This document shows positions 17,365 to 24,992 of a stretch of DNA of 28,412 bases, in pieces; position 1 is the stretch's first letter, and every line of letters starts with the position of its first letter. Below the pieces are notes generated by a model. It made no database searches. It worked only from the letters and a program-made list of their open reading frames with translations, and was not told the DNA's origin. Position numbers and translations under genes: made by a program. Location: the NCBI RefSeq assembly GCF_041909755.1, contig NZ_JAYRCW010000027.1, forward strand, positions 1 to 28,412. The letters run 5' to 3'. Source of the stretch: Sandaracinobacteroides sp041909755 (GTDB taxonomy: Bacteria > Pseudomonadota > Alphaproteobacteria > Sphingomonadales > Sphingomonadaceae).

Positions 17365-18930
17365 TCAGGCCTTCCGCACCCCGTTCAGCCGCACGGCGAC
17401 ATCGGCGGGTCCTTCGCCGCGCAGGGCGGCGGGGAGCAGGGCTTCGGGCAGGTCCTGATAGCAGACCGGGCGGAGGAAGCGGTCGATCGCCAGCGTGCCG
17501 ACGGAGGTGCTCCGGCCGTCTGACGTGGCGGGGAAGGGGCCGCCATGGACCATCGCGTGTGTGACTTCGACGCCCGTCGGCCAGCCGTTGGCGAGGATGC
17601 GGCCGACCTTTCGTTCCAGCGTGGGCAGCAGCTGCCGGGCCGCTTCATGGTCTGCCGGGTCGGCGTGGAGCGTGGCGGTGAGCTGGCCTTCCAGGGCGCG
17701 CAGCACGGCGGCGAGTTCCGCGAGCGAGGCGCAGGCGACGACGAGCGAGGTGGCGCCGAAGATCTCGTGCGCCTGCCCGATATCCGACAGCAGCTGCGCG
17801 CCCGACAGGGTGAACAGCCCGGCGCTGCCGCGCGTGGGTTCGGCGGCTTCGGCGGCGACAGCCACTTCGGTCGCGGTGGCGGCAAGGGCGGCCTTGCCGC
17901 TGGCATAAGCGGCGTGGATGCCGCTGGTCAGCATCACCTGCGGCGCGGCGCAGCTGACATGGGTGGCGGCTTCGGCGAGGAAGGCGTCAAGCTCTGGCCC
18001 GGCAAGCGCAAGGAGCAGGCCCGGGTTGGTGCAGAACTGGCCCGCGCCCATGGTGAGCGAGGCGACGAAGCCCTGCGCCAACGCCGCGCCGCGCGCCTTC
18101 AGCGCGCCCGGCAGCAGGATCACCGGGTTCACCGACGACATCTCGGCATAGACGGGGATCGGGACGGGGCGGACAGCCGCGATCTTCATCAGGGCGGTGC
18201 CGCCCCCGCGCGAGCCGGTGAAGCCGACTGCGGCGATCCGCGGATCTGACACGAGCGCTGCACCGACATCGTTGGAGGTGCCCTGCAGCAGGCTGAACAC
18301 GCCGGCTGGCATGCCCGTCTTGCGGATCGCGGCCTCGAAGGCGCGGGCGACCAGTTCCGAGGTGCCGGGGTGGGCGGGGTGCCCCTTCACGACGACCGGG
18401 CAGCCGGCGGCGAGCGCCGAAGCCGTGTCTCCGCCGGCGGTTGAGAAGGCGAGCGGGAAGTTGGAGGCGCCGAACACGGCGACGGGGCCGAGCGGGACGG
18501 TGCGCAGGCGGAGATCCGGCTTGGGCGGGGTGCGGGCGGGATCGGCGGTGTCGATCCGCAGCTGTTGCCAGCCGCCTTCCAGAACCTCTTTCGCGAACAG
18601 GCGGAGCTGGCCGGTGGTGCGGCCGCGTTCGCCCTGCAGGCGGGCAAGCGGCAGGCCCGATTCCTGATGGGCGCGTTCGATCAGGGCGTCGCCGAGCGCT
18701 TCGATCTGTGCGGCGACGGCGTCGAGGAAGGCGGCGCGGTCGGCGAGCGGCCGGGCGGCATATTCCTCGAACGCGGATTCGGCGGCGGCGCAGGCGTCTG
18801 CGACGTCGGCTGCGGTTGCCTGCGCGAAGCCCGGCTGGGGAATTGCGGCCGCTGCCGAGGGGTTCTGCGCGAGGAAGCGCGCGGCCGTGGCGCGCCATTC
18901 GCCGCCGATGAAGAGGTCGCCACTCAGCAT
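17365..18930 (-). CDS. xylA: Alpha-ketoglutarate semialdehyde dehydrogenase (2,5-dioxovalerate dehydrogenase)
   Basis: A 521-residue aldehyde dehydrogenase of the long KGSADH branch. It oxidises alpha-ketoglutarate semialdehyde to alpha-ketoglutarate, the last Weimberg step. Catalytic features are GASNFP (N157), VVKGHPAHPGTSE (K182), the general base in YAEMSSVNP (E263) and the nucleophile in AGQFCTNPG (C300). The GHPAHPGT and AEMSSVNP segments are typical of this branch rather than of general aldehyde dehydrogenases. ATG 18930 follows CAGGAG with 8-nt spacing. 'xylA' is used in the Caulobacter sense, not xylose isomerase. It is transcribed alone, away from xylX-xylB-xylC and xylD, with its own operator-like site upstream. 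Fucose or arabinose oxidation could share this enzyme. Confidence 0.9.
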   Translation of the reverse strand: MLSGDLFIGGEWRATAARFLAQNPSAAAAIPQPGFAQATAADVADACAAAESAFEEYAARPLADRAAFLDAVAAQIEALGDALIERAHQESGLPLARLQGERGRTTGQLRLFAKEVLEGGWQQLRIDTADPARTPPKPDLRLRTVPLGPVAVFGASNFPLAFSTAGGDTASALAAGCPVVVKGHPAHPGTSELVARAFEAAIRKTGMPAGVFSLLQGTSNDVGAALVSDPRIAAVGFTGSRGGGTALMKIAAVRPVPIPVYAEMSSVNPVILLPGALKARGAALAQGFVASLTMGAGQFCTNPGLLLALAGPELDAFLAEAATHVSCAAPQVMLTSGIHAAYASGKAALAATATEVAVAAEAAEPTRGSAGLFTLSGAQLLSDIGQAHEIFGATSLVVACASLAELAAVLRALEGQLTATLHADPADHEAARQLLPTLERKVGRILANGWPTGVEVTHAMVHGGPFPATSDGRSTSVGTLAIDRFLRPVCYQDLPEALLPAALRGEGPADVAVRLNGVRKA

Positions 18931-19034
18931 GTCTCAAACTCCTGTTCAGATCCGGTCGCGGGCGGATGGGCTTTAGCGCCTTGGGGCCCGCATGCGCCAC
19001 CCCGCGCCGGGGCATGGCTGCGATATCATGTGCG

Positions 19035-19064
19035 GGGATAGCGGTATCAATCCTTGCGGATCAA
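19035..19064 (-). promoter_or_regulatory. Putative promoter and XylR-type operator of xylA
   Basis: The plus-strand 14-mer GGATAGCGGTATCA (19036-19049) matches the xylX site at 11 of 14 positions. Read in the direction of xylA it is TGATACCGCTATCC, with the same TAnCGCTA core as the other sites. On the minus strand TTGATC (19064-19059) and TATCCC (19040-19035) are 18 nt apart and could be -35 and -10, again with the operator over the -10. It lies 105 nt before the xylA ATG. Confidence 0.5.
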
Positions 19065-19103
19065 CCGCTTCGGCGTGCGCTGCCCGGCGCGCGCGCCTGT
19101 TCC

Positions 19104-19132
19104 TTGCCATTGCCATGCTGCAAATGTATGAC
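19104..19132 (+). promoter_or_regulatory. Promoter of the GntR/FadR-type gene with possible autoregulatory site
   Basis: TTGCCA (19104-19109) and TATGAC (19127-19132) are 17 nt apart, a good sigma-70-like pair 19 nt before the chosen start. The -10 lies in GTATGAC (19126-19132). Its complement GTCATAC fits the GT-M-N-K-AC half-site rule known for FadR-subfamily GntR regulators. The same heptamer overlaps the predicted -10 of the GH29 gene. Confidence 0.5.
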
Positions 19133-19151
19133 TTTACGATGGAATTGCGGG

Positions 19152-19847
19152 ATGGGCAGGATGGCGACTGAAGTGCTTGTCAGCGGCCGTGTGGCGGATG
19201 CGCTGGGCGGCGCCATCGTGCGCGGCGAGCATCCGGCGGGCAGCGTGCTGCCATCCGAGCTGGATCTGTGCGACCAGTTCGGCGTTTCGCGCACCGGCGT
19301 CCGGGAAGCGTTGAAGATGCTGGGCGCCAAGGGGCTGATCGCCCCGCGCCGCCGGGTGGGCGGCATTGTCACCGACCGGTCACAATGGTCCCTGCTGGAC
19401 CCGGACGTGCTGCGCTGGATGCGCGGCGCGACCACCGACATGGGGTTGCTGAAGGATCTGGCGCGGCTGAGGCTGGCGATCGAACCGGAGGCCGCGCGGC
19501 TGGCGGCGCTGCGCGGGCACGCGAAGGACATCGCCGCGATCCGCATCGCGGGCGAGGCGATGGCGGCCGACCCGGCCAGGGCGCTGGTGGCCGACATCGC
19601 CTTCCATGTCGCGCTGTTGAGGGCGAGCGGAAACCGATTTTTCCAGGCGCTGGGGCCGATGGTGGAAAGCGCGCTGGCGATGAGCATTCCCGTCACCAAC
19701 GAGGTGAAACAGGTGCCCAAGGCCGATGTCGCGCTGCACATGGCGGTGCATGACGCGATCCGCGACGGCCGGGCCGAGGACGCGGCGACGCTGTCGCACG
19801 GGCTGATCGCGGAGACGCTGCGCCTGCTGGACGTGGCGGAGGGCTAG
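19152..19847 (+). CDS. GntR-family regulator, FadR subfamily (FCD domain)
   Basis: About 231 residues from ATG 19152 (ATG 19161 is also possible; the open frame extends upstream but through the predicted promoter). The N-terminal winged helix (about 8-75) includes GRVADALGGAIVRGE, LPSELDLCDQFGVSRTGVRE and GLIAPRRRVGG. The C-terminal FCD effector domain (about 100-225) has an expected metal site in DIAFH and LHMAVHDAI. FadR-subfamily members with FCD domains bind carboxylic acids or sugar acids. It lies divergent from xylA and convergent with GH74. Motif sharing suggests it controls itself and the GH74/GH29 promoter region; the ligand is unknown. Confidence 0.88.
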   Translation: MGRMATEVLVSGRVADALGGAIVRGEHPAGSVLPSELDLCDQFGVSRTGVREALKMLGAKGLIAPRRRVGGIVTDRSQWSLLDPDVLRWMRGATTDMGLLKDLARLRLAIEPEAARLAALRGHAKDIAAIRIAGEAMAADPARALVADIAFHVALLRASGNRFFQALGPMVESALAMSIPVTNEVKQVPKADVALHMAVHDAIRDGRAEDAATLSHGLIAETLRLLDVAEG

Positions 19848-19858
19848 GCACGGCCTAG
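19844..19858. terminator. Small hairpin formed by two facing stop codons
   Basis: CTAGGC (19844-19849) and GCCTAG (19853-19858) pair over loop ACG in the 7-bp gap between the convergent gntR and GH74 genes. Both TAG stops lie inside the arms. With only 6 bp it is a weak terminator at best. Confidence 0.3.
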
Positions 19859-22032
19859 TCGCTGTCGCGCCAGAGGATGCCCCGGCCGTCGGTGCCGACA
19901 TAGACGCGGCCGAACTGCTTGGGATCGCCGCTGATCACGCGGAAGCGGCCGCCCCACTGGTGGGCGTCGTCGTTCAGGTGCAGCCAGTTGCGGCCTTCGT
20001 CTGTTGAGCGCCAGATGCCGCGCGTGCCATCCAGCGTGCCGATCACGAACAGGGTGGCGGGGTCGGTCTCTGCCCTTGGGCGGCCCAGGCCGAAGAACTC
20101 CACCTTCATCCGGCCGGAAGCCTTGCGGAAGCGCCTGCCGCCATCGGGGCTGCGCCAGACCTCTTCCCCCAGCCGCAGCCACAGGTCGCCGGCGCGCAGC
20201 GGATCGACGACGAGCGTGCGGGGGGCTTCGCGGTTGTAGGTGCGGGCCTTCCACAGTTCGGGCGGAAGGCCGGTGGCAGGCATGCCGATGAAGCTCTGCC
20301 CGCCATCGGTGCTGGCGACGATCTGGTTGGCGTTGAAGCGCAGCGCGTAGAAGCGCCGGGGATCGACCTTGTCCGCGACCGGGCAATCCTCCAGCGTGAC
20401 GCCCTGCATCAGCCCCCAGCTGCGCCCGCGATCGGGGGTGCGCAGCGGAACGGGGGTGCAGACGATGAAGACCTCGCCATCCGCCGAGACATGGATGGGG
20501 GCGTTGCCCTCCAGATCGTGGCGCTTGCCGGGCTGATCGTCCGACGGGCGGATGGCCGGCACTTTCAGCGGCTGCCAGCTCTGCCCGCCGTCGGCCGACC
20601 AGGCGAGCGTGGCGTCGCGCGGGCGGCCTTCCCACAGGCTGCCTGAGCGCACCCAGATGTCTGGCCGGCGGCCGGCGAAATCCAGATTGTTGGTGTTGGA
20701 GAGGAAGGGGTTGAAGAAGCCGGGGCGGGGCGAGGCTGCCAGATCGGCGTGGACGAATCCGGCGATGTCGCCGAAGCCGGATACCAGCGGCGGGCCGGCG
20801 GTGGGGCTGGCCAGCGTGATGATCGCCGTCTGCTCGATGCCGGCCACCCAGGGCCGCCATGTCAGCGGGCCGGGGGCGCGGGCGTCGTCTGTCGCGTAGA
20901 TGGTGGCGCCGGTGACATAGGCGAGGCGGCCGGGCCGGGCGGGATCCAGCAGGACGCCCGCGATCCAGTGGCCGAATTCCGGGCCGGTCGTGCCGCCGGC
21001 GGCGGGCTGCCCCGCCAGGAACGGCACGGCGGAGACATCGCGGCGGGACCGGGGCCCAAGATCCTCCCAGCTGTCTCCGCCGTTTCGGGACAGCCAGACG
21101 GTGTCGTCCGGGATCCAGCGGCCGACCGTGCCGACGGCGACGAGGCCGTGTGCCGCCGACAGGCCCATATAGCCCGCGCCGCCTTGTCTCTGCGGGGTGA
21201 TATCCTGCCAGCGATCGCTATCCAGCCGCCAGACGGCGCCGCTGGTGATGCCGTTGGGGCCGATTCCGTCGGCATAGGCGAGGAACAGGCGACCCCCTTC
21301 GTCGGCCACGGCCTTCACCGGCAACAGCCCGGCGGGCGGGCCGCCCTGCACGATCGTCCAGCTTTCGCCGCCATCGGTGGAGCGCAGCAGCCGGGGCGCG
21401 CCGGGATCGGTGATGCCGGCGTACATCGTGCGGCCTGCAAACAGCACGAAACTCACGCCGCCATGGGTCGGCTGCCGCTCCGCCGGCGTGCCCAGGCCCT
21501 TCCACGGGAAGCCCGCCACCTGCGCCCAGCTGGTTCCCGCGTCGTCGGATCGCCACAGACCGTCGTGGCGGGAGCCGAAGAACAGCCGTTGCGGATTGGC
21601 GGGATCGACGGCGAGGCGTTCGCCCATGCCGCGACCATCCTCGTTCCCGCCCATGCGGAAGGGGGTTTCGATCACCTCCCAATCCTGCCCCCGGTTCGTG
21701 GAGCGGAAGATGGCGGCAGGCTGCCGGGCCGTCATCCCGGCGGCCATCCACACCCGGTCAGGGTTCAGGGGATCGGCGGCGATGCTCTCGATGCCCATGT
21801 AGCTGGAAACGGAGTTTGCATCCTGCAGCGGCACCCAGCGGCTGCTGCCGGGATCGAGGCGATAGGCGCCGCCCATGTCTGTCCGCAGGTAGAACAGGCC
21901 GGGTTGGGCGGGACTGGCGATGATGTTGGGGGCAAAGCCGCCGCCGCCCACCACGGCGTTTCGCCAGGGGCTTTCGGCCGCCGCTGCGGGTTGCAGCATC
22001 AGCAGCGCCAGCGCCGCATGGATTGCCTTCAT
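19855..22032 (-). CDS. Secreted GH74 xyloglucanase
   Basis: A 725-residue double seven-bladed propeller enzyme of family GH74, which cuts the beta-1,4-glucan backbone of xyloglucan. Residues 1-19 are a signal peptide ending AAAA. The family start is WRNAVVGGGGFAPNI. One catalytic aspartate lies in YLRTDMGGAYR (D52) and the second in GFGDIAGF (D422). Repeated BNR-like turns (RSTDGGESW, STDGGQSF, RSTDEGRNW) mark the blades. GNEDGRGMGERLAVDP is also characteristic. No carbohydrate-binding module follows the catalytic part. RBS GGGGGAAGG precedes ATG 22032. It is divergent from GH29 with an 82-bp shared promoter region. Whether it is endo- or exo-acting cannot be told. Confidence 0.88.
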   Translation of the reverse strand: MKAIHAALALLMLQPAAAAESPWRNAVVGGGGFAPNIIASPAQPGLFYLRTDMGGAYRLDPGSSRWVPLQDANSVSSYMGIESIAADPLNPDRVWMAAGMTARQPAAIFRSTNRGQDWEVIETPFRMGGNEDGRGMGERLAVDPANPQRLFFGSRHDGLWRSDDAGTSWAQVAGFPWKGLGTPAERQPTHGGVSFVLFAGRTMYAGITDPGAPRLLRSTDGGESWTIVQGGPPAGLLPVKAVADEGGRLFLAYADGIGPNGITSGAVWRLDSDRWQDITPQRQGGAGYMGLSAAHGLVAVGTVGRWIPDDTVWLSRNGGDSWEDLGPRSRRDVSAVPFLAGQPAAGGTTGPEFGHWIAGVLLDPARPGRLAYVTGATIYATDDARAPGPLTWRPWVAGIEQTAIITLASPTAGPPLVSGFGDIAGFVHADLAASPRPGFFNPFLSNTNNLDFAGRRPDIWVRSGSLWEGRPRDATLAWSADGGQSWQPLKVPAIRPSDDQPGKRHDLEGNAPIHVSADGEVFIVCTPVPLRTPDRGRSWGLMQGVTLEDCPVADKVDPRRFYALRFNANQIVASTDGGQSFIGMPATGLPPELWKARTYNREAPRTLVVDPLRAGDLWLRLGEEVWRSPDGGRRFRKASGRMKVEFFGLGRPRAETDPATLFVIGTLDGTRGIWRSTDEGRNWLHLNDDAHQWGGRFRVISGDPKQFGRVYVGTDGRGILWRDSD

Positions 22033-22052
22033 CGCCTTCCCCCATTTCGCCT

Positions 22053-22080
22053 TTGACGCATTTCGGGAAATAGGTATGAC
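22053..22080 (+). promoter_or_regulatory. Promoter of GH29 gene within the GH74/GH29 divergent region
   Basis: TTGACG (22053-22058) and TATGAC (22075-22080) are 16 nt apart and 35 nt before the GH29 ATG. The -10 overlaps GTATGAC (22074-22080), identical to the heptamer at the gntR promoter; the complement reads TTGTCATACC. A small inverted repeat ATTTC/GAAAT (22060-22064, 22067-22071) lies between the hexamers. Regulation of GH74 from the same 82 bp is likely but its own promoter is not clear. Confidence 0.5.
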
Positions 22081-22114
22081 AATTAAAGTGGAGATGGAAG
22101 AGCGGGAGAAACCG

Positions 22115-23728
22115 ATGATCGCGCGGCGGGAGCTGCTGATGGGGGCTGCGGCGTTGCCGTTCGCGAAGGCGGCGCTGGCGGCGAGCCCGATGGGCGTGGC
22201 GACCGGCCCGATCGAGGCGAGCTGGGCCGGGCTGGCGGCGGGCTATCGGGTGCCGGACTGGTTCCGGGATGCGAAGTTCGGCATCTGGGCGCATTGGGGG
22301 CCGCAATCTGTGCCGGCGCAGGGCGACTGGTATGGCCGCTTCATGTATCTGCAGGGCCACCCCATGTATGCGCATCATCTGCGCACCTATGGCCATCCGG
22401 CGGACACGGGGTTCATGGAGATCCAGAACCGGTGGACGGCCGAACGCTGGGATCCGCAGGCGCTGGTCGATCGCTACAAGGCGGCCGGCGCGCGCTATTT
22501 CATGGCGCTGGGGTGCCACCACGACAATCTGGATTGCTATGACAGCCGTTATCACCCCTGGAACAGCCTGCGGGTGGGGCCGAAGCGGGATGTGGTGGGG
22601 CAATTCGAACGGGCGGCGCGGAAGGCGGGGCTGAAGTTCGGGATCTCGAACCATGCCAGCCATGCCTGGCACTGGTATCAGACGGCCTATGGCTATGATC
22701 CGGAAGGGCCGAGACGGGGGGAGCGCTATGACGCCTTCCGGCTGACGGCGGCGGACGGCAAGGGCAGGTGGTGGGACGGGCTGGACCCGCAGCTGCTGTA
22801 CACCGGGCCGCACATCGTGCCGCCGGCCGGGATTTCCAGCATCGGGGCCATGACCCGCTTCCACGACGAGACCAGCGGCCGCTGGGTGGAGCATGGGCCG
22901 CCGATGGACGCCGGCTATGCCGCCCGCTGGCTGCTGCGGCAGGTGGACCTGGTGGAGAAGTACCGACCCGACATCGTCTATATGGACAATTATGCCCTGC
23001 CGTTCGGCCCCATCGGGCTGGAGGCGGCCGCGGACTACTATAACCGGGCGGTGGACTGGCATGGCGGCACCGAAGTGGTGCTGACCGCCAAGAAGCTGCT
23101 GCCGCATCAGGCGGCCGGGCTGGTGGACGATGTGGAGCGCGGCTTCGTGACCGATATCCGCGACCGGCCCTGGCAGACCTGCACTTGCCTGGGCGACTGG
23201 TTCTACAACGAGGCGCGGCTGCGGGACCGCAGCTATGTGCCGGCGGAGCAGGTGATCCAGCGGCTGGCCGATGTGGTGTCCAAGAACGGCAACCTGCTGC
23301 TTTCCGTGCCGCAGCCCGGCGACGGTTCGCTGGATACCGAGGCCGGGCGGATCGTGGACGAGATCGGCCGCTGGACCGCCGCGAACGGCGAGGCGATCTT
23401 CGGCTCAAGGCCCTGGCGGCGGTTTGGCGAGGGGCCGACCCGGCTGGAAGCGGGCATGCAGACCGAGGGGGCGGCAAAGCCCTTCACGGCGCAGGATATC
23501 CGCTTCACCACCAATGGCGGGGCGCTTTATGCCCTGTTCCTGAAGGCGCCCTCCGGGCCGGCGACGATCACCGCCCTCCCGCGATCCGCCGGGCGGGTGG
23601 AGCGCGCGACCCTGCCCGGCGGCAGGCCGGTTCCCTTCCGGCAGGATGGCGGCGGCCTGCAGCTGGACCTGCCGCCGGGGCCGGGCATCGTGCCGGTGGT
23701 GCGGCTGGACGGCGAGGGGCTGGTGTAG
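22115..23728 (+). CDS. Exported GH29 alpha-L-fucosidase
   Basis: A 537-residue GH29 enzyme. The N-terminus has a twin-arginine-like signal (RRELLMGAAALPF, then AKAALAA). The family start is FRDAKFGIWAHWGPQSVPA. The region WDPQALVDRYKAAGARYFMALGCHHDN, the GPKRDVVGQFERAARKAGLKFGI block and the probable nucleophile segment PDIVYMDNY follow in the usual order. A beta-sandwich domain occupies about 430-537. It would remove alpha-L-fucose from the galactosyl side chains of fucosylated xyloglucan. ATG 22115 follows GGGAG with 7-nt spacing; the frame is open farther upstream but that would cross the promoter. The next gene begins 27 bp downstream, so they are probably co-transcribed. Confidence 0.85.
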   Translation: MIARRELLMGAAALPFAKAALAASPMGVATGPIEASWAGLAAGYRVPDWFRDAKFGIWAHWGPQSVPAQGDWYGRFMYLQGHPMYAHHLRTYGHPADTGFMEIQNRWTAERWDPQALVDRYKAAGARYFMALGCHHDNLDCYDSRYHPWNSLRVGPKRDVVGQFERAARKAGLKFGISNHASHAWHWYQTAYGYDPEGPRRGERYDAFRLTAADGKGRWWDGLDPQLLYTGPHIVPPAGISSIGAMTRFHDETSGRWVEHGPPMDAGYAARWLLRQVDLVEKYRPDIVYMDNYALPFGPIGLEAAADYYNRAVDWHGGTEVVLTAKKLLPHQAAGLVDDVERGFVTDIRDRPWQTCTCLGDWFYNEARLRDRSYVPAEQVIQRLADVVSKNGNLLLSVPQPGDGSLDTEAGRIVDEIGRWTAANGEAIFGSRPWRRFGEGPTRLEAGMQTEGAAKPFTAQDIRFTTNGGALYALFLKAPSGPATITALPRSAGRVERATLPGGRPVPFRQDGGGLQLDLPPGPGIVPVVRLDGEGLV

Positions 23729-23755
23729 GGGCCGGAAAGCCGACAACAGGGCCAG

Positions 23756-24940
23756 ATGACCATGTCTGTTCAGAACCGGCGCACCATGCTCGCCGGAATC
23801 GGCGCACTCGGGCTGGCAGGGTGTGCGCCGAAACTCACCGGGCAGCCCGCGCTGCAGGGCTTCGGGAAGCCGGTTCTGCCGCCGATCGATGTGCGTATGG
23901 CGCGCATCACCAACATCAGCGTCTGCCTGAGGCCCTTCCGCGCCGCCGGGCCCCGGATGGATGTGGAGACGGTCGGCGGCAAGCGCGTGGTGCACAATTA
24001 CGGCCATGGCGGCAGCGGCTGGTCGCTTTCGTGGGGCTCTGCCGCGATCGCCGCGGCGAAGGCGATGGAAGGCGGCACGCGCGACGTCGCCGTGATCGGC
24101 TGCGGCGCCATCGGGCTGACAAGCGCCATCACCCTGCAGCGCGCCGGTGCGCGGGTGACCATCTACGCGAAGGAACGGCTGCCGCAGACGCGCTCCGCCC
24201 GGGCAACGGGCACATGGTCCCCCGCGTCGCGGATCGCGGATGTCGCGCGGATGGGCGCCGGTTTTCCCGCGCTGTGGGAACAGATGGCCCGGGCGTCGTG
24301 GGCGGCGCATCTGGGCTATGTCGGGATGGCAGGCGAGCCGGTGCTGTGGAGCGACCTGTATATCCTGCACGACGCCGACCGGTCGCTGCCGTCCCCGCCC
24401 CCGGCAGGCGCGATCGATTTCGCCCACTTCCCCGGCCGCCTGCGGGATCTGACCCCCCGATCCCGTCCGCTGACGGCACAGGACCATCCCTTCCCGGTGG
24501 CCGAGGCGCGTCTGGCGCCGTCACTGACGTTCAACATTGCCGAACTTGGCCGCCGGCTGATGGCCGACTTCCTGATGGAAGGCGGCCGCATCGAGCCGAT
24601 GGTCTTCCATACGCCGGCCGACCTCGCCCGGCTGCGCCAGCCCGTGGTGGTGAATTGCACCGGATATGGCGCCCGCGACCTGTGGGCGGACGACAGCATC
24701 ATCCCCGTGCGCGGCCAGATCGCCTGGCTGCCCGCCCAGCCGGAGCTGAGATACTCCATCTTCTATCGCAACATCAGCCTGCTGCCCCGGCCGGACGGCA
24801 TCGTGCTGCAACAGGCCGGCCCCAGCGAAATGTTCGGCTATGGCATCGCGGACGAGACGCCGGACAGGGCGGAGGCCGAAGCGGCGGCTGCCGCAATCGC
24901 GCCGCTGTTTGCCGGGCGGGCCCCGGCGCGGGCGGGATGA
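23756..24940 (+). CDS. D-amino-acid-oxidase-like FAD enzyme, circularly permuted, exported lipoprotein
   Basis: A 394-residue FAD-dependent oxidoreductase related to D-amino-acid oxidase (DAO). The N-terminus has a twin arginine (R8-R9) and lipobox LAGC (C23), so export and lipid anchoring are likely. The order of parts is unusual. The DAO signature VVHNYGHGGSG...W.S (78-95), preceded by the LRPFR segment (58-62), lies before the FAD Rossmann motif GCGAIG (115-120); in ordinary DAOs it is C-terminal. The rest (VNCTG, RGQI) follows in normal order and the protein ends where the RPxR segment would follow in ordinary DAO. Total catalytic length, about 345 residues, equals a whole DAO. It would oxidise an amine or amino acid, giving H2O2; substrate unknown. 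Probably in operon with GH29. Confidence 0.85.
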   Translation: MTMSVQNRRTMLAGIGALGLAGCAPKLTGQPALQGFGKPVLPPIDVRMARITNISVCLRPFRAAGPRMDVETVGGKRVVHNYGHGGSGWSLSWGSAAIAAAKAMEGGTRDVAVIGCGAIGLTSAITLQRAGARVTIYAKERLPQTRSARATGTWSPASRIADVARMGAGFPALWEQMARASWAAHLGYVGMAGEPVLWSDLYILHDADRSLPSPPPAGAIDFAHFPGRLRDLTPRSRPLTAQDHPFPVAEARLAPSLTFNIAELGRRLMADFLMEGGRIEPMVFHTPADLARLRQPVVVNCTGYGARDLWADDSIIPVRGQIAWLPAQPELRYSIFYRNISLLPRPDGIVLQQAGPSEMFGYGIADETPDRAEAEAAAAAIAPLFAGRAPARAG

Positions 24941-24964
24941 GCATGCCGGCGAAGCGCCGCGTGC
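24941..24964. terminator. Hairpin between convergent DAO-like and cupin genes
   Basis: GCATGCCGGCG (24941-24951) pairs with CGCCGCGTGC (24955-24964) around loop AAG, with one G-T pair and one bulged C. It starts directly after the DAO-like gene stop and lies about 30 nt after the cupin stop on the other strand. No T-tract. Confidence 0.45.
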
Positions 24965-24992
24965 CAAAGGCTGATGCGCGGCCCCCCGGCGG

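Noticed and set aside
11808..18930. Assignment of the oxidation genes to L-arabinose rather than D-xylose
   Set aside because: Lactonase, dehydratase and semialdehyde dehydrogenase could serve either sugar, but the SDR dehydrogenase and the FAH-type dehydratase match Caulobacter XylB and XylX closely, and the operator resembles the XylR site.
19855..22032. Sialidase or photosystem-stability-factor annotation of the BNR-repeat protein
   Set aside because: The start WRNAVVGGGG, RTDMGGAYR and GFGDIAGF are specific to GH74, and the neighbours are xyloglucan enzymes.
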